Positions 55,113-62,032 of a DNA stretch of 64,000 nt are shown here, one piece after another (within the stretch, counting starts at the first letter, position 1; the number at the start of each line of letters is the position of its first letter). Below the pieces are notes generated by a model that made no database searches, had not been told where the DNA came from, and was given only the letters and a program-made list of their open reading frames with translations. Origin of the DNA: Streptococcus sp. 121 (GTDB taxonomy: Bacteria; Bacillota; Bacilli; Lactobacillales; Streptococcaceae); contig NZ_JAEMED010000006.1 in the NCBI RefSeq assembly GCF_016458205.1, positions 1-64,000 of the forward strand, given 5' to 3'. A program made the position numbers and the translations under genes.

Positions 55113-55718
55113 ATGTTAAAGTGGATGGATTCTTTTTTCAACTTATCTTTCTTCCTGATGAAAGTCAGTGCTCTCTATTTTGTATTAGTTTTGTCCGGAG
55201 GATTTCTTTTGGGGCTCTCACCGGCCAATGCGACCCTCTTGCAACTCTATGATGCCTATGGTTGGGATGGGAAACAGTATCGCTTTGGCCAAGCATTTCA
55301 GCTTTTTAAGAATAATTTCCGTCTTCATAATGCTTGTTTGGCCATTTTACTAGCTGTATCGGTCTTTTTGTTTAGTGGTATATGGTTGCTGCTGCAATTT
55401 CCACCGTCCTTGCTGCAGCAAGTGGTACTGGTCACCAATTTTTTAGGCCTTTGTTTTGTTCTAGTTCTTTATGCACTTTTTCTAAAGTTAGCGACCCATT
55501 TACGTTTTCCACTATTCCTCGGGCTGAAACTTGCGACAATTGCCCTCTTCCTGGATTGGAAAGGTCCTTTACTTTTTTTAGCCGGCAGCCTAATTTGTTT
55601 GGTGCTAACCTTTAAGCTCCCCCTCTTGTTATTCTTCTTTTTACCGTGTTTGTGGTTGTTCTTTGTCTATGATGTGTTTCATCCTCTTTTTCAAAAAGTT
55701 GAAAGGGGCTATCTATGA
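55113..55718 (+). CDS. YesL/DUF624-like membrane protein
   Basis: The 201-residue protein has about five hydrophobic helices and a DAYGWDGKQYRFGQAFQLFKNNF segment. It matches the small YesL-type proteins usually encoded next to YesM/YesN two-component systems and glycan importers. Its role is unknown, perhaps sensor support. It overlaps the kinase start by 4 bp (ATGA), so the unit is translated together. Confidence 0.78.
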   Translation: MLKWMDSFFNLSFFLMKVSALYFVLVLSGGFLLGLSPANATLLQLYDAYGWDGKQYRFGQAFQLFKNNFRLHNACLAILLAVSVFLFSGIWLLLQFPPSLLQQVVLVTNFLGLCFVLVLYALFLKLATHLRFPLFLGLKLATIALFLDWKGPLLFLAGSLICLVLTFKLPLLLFFFLPCLWLFFVYDVFHPLFQKVERGYL

Positions 55719-57361
55719 AACCCTTGTTTTTTCATCGATTACTAAAGAGCTACTCTGTTCTCGTCATAGGAATTGTTATCTTTTTTACCGGTATCTTATC
55801 CTACAGTACCTGGCTGCAATATGAACAAAGTCGCTTGGGACTGCAACAAGAAGTTGCCGATATTTTAAAGGTCGAGCTAGATGATTATCAAGGCCGTGTT
55901 GGCAATTATTTGGCAGATTATCTAACGGATAGCAAGCACTTGGAGGCCTATTACCGGTATTTTCAAGAAAGCCCATCCCAGTATCAGTCTTGGTTACTGG
56001 ATCAAAATCGGAACTCATCTGAAGATATTTCTCTACAGGATGCGATTCGAACCCTCTATCTTTATTATCCCTTTGTTAAAGGACTAGATTTGGTACCAGT
56101 TGAAGGGGAGACGGTATTTGTCTCCAATCAGGATCAGAAATCTGGAAGGAAGCTTGCTTTGGAAAACTACCAGGCACCAGAAAATAGTCTGACATTGACC
56201 CTGCTGTCACCAGTTACAACAGAGGGAATGGCAACTGTCTATGTAACGGTTGATCAGCAGCTCTTGGATGATATTGTTCTGGGGAGAAGTAGCGATGGTT
56301 TGCGAGTCCGCGTCCAAGATTCCTTAGATCGATTGGTCTATCAATATGGTCAGGAAGGGCAGAGTTTATCTCAGACCCGCCGAAGCAGTGGTGATTTGGA
56401 AATCTCAGTCGCCTTTCTTAAAAGTGCTGCCTTGACTGAAATTGGTTCTCTGATTGCCGTTATTCTATTTGGTGGGCTGTTCTTGGCAAGTACTTTGCTT
56501 TGGGTCCTACGTCGAGTCTTTCGACAATATGAGATTCAGGTAGAAGATATTGTGACTAGTATCCAAGCCATTGCCTCTAGCGAGGAGGATTTGCGCATCC
56601 GAACCGATAATAAGCAGCAAGAGATGCATATGATTGCTTCCGAAATTAATGAGATGTTGGATAGTCGGGACCAACACACACAAGCCATTTATCGGCTCCA
56701 GTTAGCTCAGAAAGATGCAAATATGAGGGCCTTACAGGCCCAAATCAATCCGCATTTTCTTTATAACACTTTGGAGTTTTTCCGCATGTATGCAGTCAGC
56801 AAGGAGATGGAAGAACTAGGGGATATGATCTATGAATTCTCCAGTTTACTCAGGGGAAATGTTTCACCTACTCCCTGGACAAGCGTGGCAGACGAATTAG
56901 CCTTTTGTGAGAAACATAGCTATATTTGCCAGATGCGTTATCCCAAGTCCATTGCCTATGCCTTTCAAATTGAGGCAGGTTGTGAGGATTTGAAAATTCC
57001 TCGTTTCACACTCCAACCGCTGGTGGAGAATTATTTTGTACATGGATTGGATTTGCGAAGACATGACAATGCCTTAAGCTTGAAGGTAAGTAAGGAGGGG
57101 CAGAGTCTGATTTTATCTGTACGAGACAACGGGAAGGGGATGTCGGAAGATACCCTGGCGGTATACCAAGATCTGTTTAGTAAACGTCAACTGAGCCAAG
57201 AAAATCGCTTACGGTCAATTGGTTTGATCAATGTCCATGAGCGGCTTCTTCTTTCATTTGGAGATCGCTATCAGATGGAACTTGGGTCAGAACTGAATCA
57301 AGGAACCTGGTTCAAAATCCGTATTGACCAAGTCTTTGAAGAAGGAGGTCAGAATGCGTAA
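55715..57361 (+). CDS. YesM-type sensor histidine kinase
   Basis: The 548-residue kinase has two membrane helices (about 12-33 and 243-266) enclosing an extracellular sensor region. A HAMP-like linker follows, then the His_kinase domain with His347 in INPHFLYNTLEFFR and an ATPase domain (LQPLVENYFVHG, RDNGKGM). This class senses extracellular sugars or receptor-bound glycans. It overlaps the response regulator by 8 bp. The genomic context points to control of the glycan locus. Confidence 0.92.
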   Translation: MKPLFFHRLLKSYSVLVIGIVIFFTGILSYSTWLQYEQSRLGLQQEVADILKVELDDYQGRVGNYLADYLTDSKHLEAYYRYFQESPSQYQSWLLDQNRNSSEDISLQDAIRTLYLYYPFVKGLDLVPVEGETVFVSNQDQKSGRKLALENYQAPENSLTLTLLSPVTTEGMATVYVTVDQQLLDDIVLGRSSDGLRVRVQDSLDRLVYQYGQEGQSLSQTRRSSGDLEISVAFLKSAALTEIGSLIAVILFGGLFLASTLLWVLRRVFRQYEIQVEDIVTSIQAIASSEEDLRIRTDNKQQEMHMIASEINEMLDSRDQHTQAIYRLQLAQKDANMRALQAQINPHFLYNTLEFFRMYAVSKEMEELGDMIYEFSSLLRGNVSPTPWTSVADELAFCEKHSYICQMRYPKSIAYAFQIEAGCEDLKIPRFTLQPLVENYFVHGLDLRRHDNALSLKVSKEGQSLILSVRDNGKGMSEDTLAVYQDLFSKRQLSQENRLRSIGLINVHERLLLSFGDRYQMELGSELNQGTWFKIRIDQVFEEGGQNA

Positions 57362-58646
57362 AATGATGGTCGTAGATGACGAGTATATGATTTTAGAAGG
57401 TATGAGGCACCTTCTACCTTATGAGGACTACCAGATTGAGATTGTTTATACAGCAGAGAGTGCCGAGCAAGCTTTGGCCTACATGGAAGAAAATCCAGTC
57501 GATATCGTTTTAACAGATGTCACTATGCCGGGTCTAACTGGTCTGGAAATGATTCAACTCATGAAGAAGACCTATCCTCAGATTCATGTCATCATCATGT
57601 CGGGTTATCAGGAATTCGAATATGCCCGCCAAGCCGTCTCTTTAGGAGCTTTGGACTATCTGGTGAAGCCTATTAATAAAAAAGAATTGGCAAGGATCCT
57701 ACAAACGTTACCAGAAACGCAAAGAGAATCTGAGACTGTTGCCTCAAAGCAGTTTTTGGCTGGAATATTATCACCAGAAGATTTGTTAGACGTCGAAAAT
57801 CCTCGATGGTTTGTCGTTAACCCACAGCCCCTTGGAAATTACTATGCTCGAGAGAAAACGATTTTTCATCGGGTTTATTATCTCCAATTGTTAGGAGAGG
57901 AAGAGTCTTCTGCCATGTACAGGGAAGTTGTGACTCCATCAAGCACGCTAGAAATTTTAGTGGATCATTTTCAACGGTTTCTCTTTTATGGGGGCTTGGG
58001 ACAGGGAGCAGACTTTGATTCGCAATTTTATTATCAGTCTTTTGAAGGTTTGATTGAAGCTGGACAGGTCCTAGAGATTTTGCAATTGGTACCGGATTTA
58101 AAGACAGCACTGGAGGCTTCTTGTCCACCCTTATATGTGACCAAGCAATTTGTAAAGAATATTGTTTCGGATGTGTTTCATTACTTTCGCCAAACCCATC
58201 ATCACCGCTTAGAGGCCTTTTATGAGGGGGTGGAATCGAGTGAGAAACTGGATCAGCTCTTAGAAATTTTTATTAAAAAAATAAGGGATTTGGTTCAAAC
58301 TTCAGGCTATAGCCAACATGTTGGTGAGGTTATTTTGCTGATTCAAGAGCAATATGCTCAGGAGTTGTCACTGAAGGAGGTCAGTGCCCGTTTCTATTTA
58401 AATCGGGTGTATCTGGGGCAGTTGATTAAAAAGGAGACAGGACATAGTTTTGCGGAGTTGCTGAATCAGCAGCGAATTAAGGTGGCCCAGCAACTGCTCT
58501 TACATAGTCAGGCAAGTATTGAGGAAATTTGTTTTCAGGTCGGCTATAGCAATGTTGGGTATTTTTATAAGATATTTAAACGGACTTGCGGGCAGTCACC
58601 CAAGAGTTATCGCCAGTCTATGAGTCAGTTGGGAACTGAGATTTAG
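57354..58646 (+). CDS. YesN-type response regulator (receiver + AraC)
   Basis: The N-terminal receiver has phosphoacceptor Asp55 in IVLTDVTMPG, acidic DD at 8-9 and Lys in DYLVKPI. A middle linker of about 200 residues follows, then a C-terminal AraC/XylS double helix-turn-helix (LSLKEVSARFYLNRVYLGQL and ASIEEICFQVGYSNVGYFYK). ATG 57354 follows AAGGAGGT. In S. pneumoniae the related TCS07 (YesMN) controls N-glycan genes; the same role is inferred here. Confidence 0.92.
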   Translation: MRKMMVVDDEYMILEGMRHLLPYEDYQIEIVYTAESAEQALAYMEENPVDIVLTDVTMPGLTGLEMIQLMKKTYPQIHVIIMSGYQEFEYARQAVSLGALDYLVKPINKKELARILQTLPETQRESETVASKQFLAGILSPEDLLDVENPRWFVVNPQPLGNYYAREKTIFHRVYYLQLLGEEESSAMYREVVTPSSTLEILVDHFQRFLFYGGLGQGADFDSQFYYQSFEGLIEAGQVLEILQLVPDLKTALEASCPPLYVTKQFVKNIVSDVFHYFRQTHHHRLEAFYEGVESSEKLDQLLEIFIKKIRDLVQTSGYSQHVGEVILLIQEQYAQELSLKEVSARFYLNRVYLGQLIKKETGHSFAELLNQQRIKVAQQLLLHSQASIEEICFQVGYSNVGYFYKIFKRTCGQSPKSYRQSMSQLGTEI

Positions 58647-58667
58647 GTTATAAGAAGGAGATATGAA

Positions 58668-59798
58668 ATGGTAGAACTCCATTTGAAAAATATTTATAAA
58701 CGCTACCCCAATAGTCAGCACTATTCGGTGGAGGATTTTAATTTGGATATTAAGGACAAGGAGTTTATTGTCTTTGTTGGTCCATCTGGCTGCGGAAAGT
58801 CCACAACCTTACGGATGATTGCGGGGCTGGAGGAAATCACAAAAGGGGAGGCTTATATTGACGATCGCTTGATGAATGATGTGGCTCCAAAGGACCGAGA
58901 CATTGCCATGGTTTTTCAAAACTATGCCCTCTATCCACATATGACAGTCTATGACAATATGGCTTTTGGACTTAAACTTCGAAAATACAGTAAGGAAGAT
59001 ATCCAAAAGCGAGTGGAGGAAGCAGCCAGGATTTTGGGGTTAACTGAATTTCTTCAACGCAAGCCAGCTGATTTATCAGGTGGACAACGACAACGGGTAG
59101 CTATGGGAAGAGCCATTGTTCGGGATGCTAAAGTTTTTCTGATGGATGAGCCTTTATCTAATTTGGATGCCAAATTACGGGTCTCCATGCGGACAGAAAT
59201 AGCTAAAATTCATCGCCGAATTGGAGCGACGACTATTTATGTGACCCATGATCAGACAGAGGCCATGACTTTGGCAGATCGGATTGTCATTATGTCCGCT
59301 ACTAAAAATCCAGAAGGAACCGGAACCATTGGGCGAGTGGAACAAATCGGTAGCCCAGAAGAACTCTATAAACAACCTGTGAACAAATTTGTGGCTAGCT
59401 TTATTGGTAGTCCAGCTATGAATTTTTTTGAAGTAAAGTTGAATCACGGACACTTGCTAGGAGACGGCTTTGAGCTTGAACTACCAGAAGGGAGACGCAA
59501 ACTGTTAGAAGCACAGGGGTATGAAGGAAAACTTTTGACCTTAGGCATCCGTCCTGAAGATATCAAGGCGACAGAGTTGGAATTAGCTACTTATCCCCAG
59601 TCTCATGTCCAAGCAGAAGTAGTTGTTTCTGAACTCTTGGGAGCTGAGGTGATGCTTTATTCCAAGGTAGGGCAAACAGAATTTGTTTCTCGCTTGGAGG
59701 CTCAGCATCGGTATGTTGCCGGAGAAAAGGTGACAGTTGCCTTTAACCTGAACAAAGCTCATTTCTTCGACCAAGAAACAGAATTGGCAATCCTGTAG
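58668..59798 (+). CDS. MsmK/UgpC-type ABC ATPase for carbohydrate import
   Basis: The Walker A GPSGCGKST, signature LSGGQRQRVAMGRA, Walker B VFLMDEPLSNLDAKLR and a C-terminal TOBE/regulatory domain (about 240-376) identify a CUT1 ATPase. Streptococci commonly share one MsmK among several importers that lack their own ATPase. This copy sits right after the YesN gene and near the permeases, so it may be dedicated; whether another MsmK exists elsewhere cannot be seen. AAGGAG precedes the ATG. Confidence 0.92.
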   Translation: MVELHLKNIYKRYPNSQHYSVEDFNLDIKDKEFIVFVGPSGCGKSTTLRMIAGLEEITKGEAYIDDRLMNDVAPKDRDIAMVFQNYALYPHMTVYDNMAFGLKLRKYSKEDIQKRVEEAARILGLTEFLQRKPADLSGGQRQRVAMGRAIVRDAKVFLMDEPLSNLDAKLRVSMRTEIAKIHRRIGATTIYVTHDQTEAMTLADRIVIMSATKNPEGTGTIGRVEQIGSPEELYKQPVNKFVASFIGSPAMNFFEVKLNHGHLLGDGFELELPEGRRKLLEAQGYEGKLLTLGIRPEDIKATELELATYPQSHVQAEVVVSELLGAEVMLYSKVGQTEFVSRLEAQHRYVAGEKVTVAFNLNKAHFFDQETELAIL

Positions 59799-59816
59799 TA
59801 CTTTTTATCGAATAGG

Positions 59817-59850
59817 AAGACCAGAAGGGTTCTAACTTTTGGTCTTTTCT
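59817..59850 (+). terminator. Terminator closing the glycan locus
   Basis: AAGACCAGAA (59817-59826) pairs with TTTTGGTCTT (59837-59846) with G-T pairs, followed by T residues. Confidence 0.82.
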
Positions 59851-59881
59851 TACTTTTGTCAAAGGAATCTTTAGTTATTTT

Positions 59882-59909
59882 TTGCAAAATCTTGAAAAAT
59901 TGGTAAGAT
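59882..59909 (+). promoter_or_regulatory. parE promoter
   Basis: TTGCAA (59882-59887) and TAAGAT (59904-59909) are 16 bp apart, 28 bp before the start codon. Confidence 0.65.
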
Positions 59910-59937
59910 AGAAAGTACTGAAAACAAGGAGGACACT

Positions 59938-61878
59938 ATGGCAAAAAAAGAGGTCAGTCTAACAGCCTATAATGATGATGCCATTCAAGTCTTAGAAGGT
60001 TTGGACGCGGTTCGGAAGCGTCCTGGAATGTACATTGGCTCAACCGATGGAGTGGGTCTGCACCACTTGGTTTGGGAAATTGTTGATAATGCTGTCGATG
60101 AGGCCTTATCTGGTTTTGGAGATCGCATCGATGTGGTGATCCATCAAGATGGCTCCATTTCTGTTGCCGACCATGGACGGGGGATGCCTGTCGGGATGCA
60201 CGCGATGGGGAAACCAACTGTTGAAGTGATTTTCACGGTTCTCCATGCGGGTGGTAAGTTTGGTCAAGGTGGTTACAAAACATCTGGTGGTTTGCACGGG
60301 GTTGGATCCTCTGTGGTGAATGCCCTATCCTTGTGGTTAGAGGTGGAAATCACTCGGGATGGCGCTGTTTACCGTCAGCGTTTCGAAATGGGGGGAACTC
60401 CGGTAACGGGTTTGGAGAAGGTTGGTAAAGCGCCTAAATCTCAGTCTGGTACCAAGGTTCACTTTATGCCAGATCCAGCCATTTTCTCGACGACCAATTT
60501 TAAATTTGGAACAATCGCCGATCGCTTGAATGAATCAGCCTTTCTGCTCAAGGATGTTACTCTTAGTCTTAAGGATGAGCGGTCTGGGGATGAAGTCTCT
60601 TTCCATTACGAGAATGGGGTTCAAGACTTTGTGGCTTACCTCAATGAAGGGAAAGAGGTATTGACCCCTATTTTAGATTTTAAGGGCGAAGATCAAGGCT
60701 TTCAAGTTGAGGTAGCCCTCCAATATAACGATGGCTATTCCGATAATATTTTATCCTTCGTAAACAATGTCCGTACCAAAGATGGGGGAACCCATGAGAC
60801 AGGGCTGAAGACAGCCTTGACCAAGGCCATGAATGACTATGCTCGCAAGACCGGACTTCTTAAGGAGAAGGAGAAGAATCTGGATGGTTCCGATTACCGT
60901 GAAGGCTTGACCGCTGTTCTATCGTTGCTTGTGCCTGAAGAGCATTTGCAGTTTGAGGGACAAACCAAGGACAAGTTAGGTAGTCCCTTGGCTCGACCAT
61001 TTGTTGAAGGGATCATGAATGAGCAATTAACCTATTTCCTGATGGAAAATGGGGAAATGGCCGCAAACTTGATTCGCAAGGCTATTCGTGCCCGTGACGC
61101 TCGGGAGGCGGCAAGAAAGGCGCGTGATGCGAGCCGATCTGGTAAGAAGAAAAAGGATAAAGGGCTTCTATCTGGTAAGTTAACCCCAGCTCAATCGAAG
61201 AATGCTGCTAAAAACGAGCTCTTCCTAGTCGAGGGGGATTCTGCCGGAGGTTCTGCTAAACAAGGACGAGACCGCAAGTTCCAAGCCATCCTCCCTCTTC
61301 GAGGGAAGGTCATTAACACGGCCAAGGCCAAGATGACGGACATCTTGAAAAATGAAGAAATCAATACCATGATCTACACAATCGGTGCGGGCGTGGGAGC
61401 AGACTTCCAAATTGAAGATGCCAACTACGACAAGGTGATCATCATGACCGATGCGGACACCGATGGTGCCCACATCCAGACCCTGCTCTTAACATTCTTC
61501 TATCGCTACATGAAACCCCTGGTTGAAGCTGGCCGGGTCTACATTGCCCTACCACCGCTTTATAAAATGTCTAAGGGACGTGGTGCCAAAGAAGAAGTGG
61601 CCTATGCCTGGACAGATCAGGAACTACAGGAGCTTCGCAAACAATTTGGGAAAGGTGCCACTGTCCAGCGTTACAAAGGATTGGGTGAGATGAACGCCGA
61701 TCAATTATGGGAAACCACCATGGACCCAGAGACGCGTACCTTAATCCGAGTTACCATCGATGATGTTGCGCGTGCCGAACGCCGCGTGTCTACTCTGATG
61801 GGTGATAAGGTTGAACCACGCCGCAAGTGGATTGAGGAAAATGTCACCTTCACCTTGGAAGAGTCTAGTGTATTTTAA
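59938..61878 (+). CDS. parE: DNA topoisomerase IV subunit B
   Basis: This is the ATPase subunit of topoisomerase IV, which separates daughter chromosomes. The GHKL ATP site (EIVDNAVDEAL, GRGMPVG, GGLHGVGSSVVNAL) and the Toprim motifs (LVEGDSAGGSAKQGRDRKFQ and MTDADTDGAHIQTLLL) are intact. The N-terminus and the RKRPGMYIGST loop are standard. Length is 646 residues. The PAQSKN...EGDSAGG region shows no quinolone-resistance change that I recognise. parC follows after 154 bp that hold a repeat element. Confidence 0.97.
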   Translation: MAKKEVSLTAYNDDAIQVLEGLDAVRKRPGMYIGSTDGVGLHHLVWEIVDNAVDEALSGFGDRIDVVIHQDGSISVADHGRGMPVGMHAMGKPTVEVIFTVLHAGGKFGQGGYKTSGGLHGVGSSVVNALSLWLEVEITRDGAVYRQRFEMGGTPVTGLEKVGKAPKSQSGTKVHFMPDPAIFSTTNFKFGTIADRLNESAFLLKDVTLSLKDERSGDEVSFHYENGVQDFVAYLNEGKEVLTPILDFKGEDQGFQVEVALQYNDGYSDNILSFVNNVRTKDGGTHETGLKTALTKAMNDYARKTGLLKEKEKNLDGSDYREGLTAVLSLLVPEEHLQFEGQTKDKLGSPLARPFVEGIMNEQLTYFLMENGEMAANLIRKAIRARDAREAARKARDASRSGKKKKDKGLLSGKLTPAQSKNAAKNELFLVEGDSAGGSAKQGRDRKFQAILPLRGKVINTAKAKMTDILKNEEINTMIYTIGAGVGADFQIEDANYDKVIIMTDADTDGAHIQTLLLTFFYRYMKPLVEAGRVYIALPPLYKMSKGRGAKEEVAYAWTDQELQELRKQFGKGATVQRYKGLGEMNADQLWETTMDPETRTLIRVTIDDVARAERRVSTLMGDKVEPRRKWIEENVTFTLEESSVF

Positions 61879-61880
61879 AA

Positions 61881-62009
61881 TCTAACTAACTTCTAAATCA
61901 GAATTACTCGCGAAATTTCAAAAAAATGACGAAGAAAACCGATGAAGAACTAACTAAAGTTCATCAAGAAGGTTTGACAAATTCAGATTTTGAAATTTAA
62001 TGAGTATAA
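61881..62009 (+). repeat. MITE-like intergenic repeat, copy D, between parE and parC
   Basis: It matches the family seen at 20832, 27847 and 43001 (TCAGAATTACTCGCGAAATT, GTTCATCAAGAAGGTTTGAC, TTTGAAATTTAATGAGTATA). It occupies nearly the whole parE-parC gap without disturbing the parC ribosome site. Confidence 0.83.
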
Positions 62010-62032
62010 GAAAATCAACTAAGAGGAATCTG

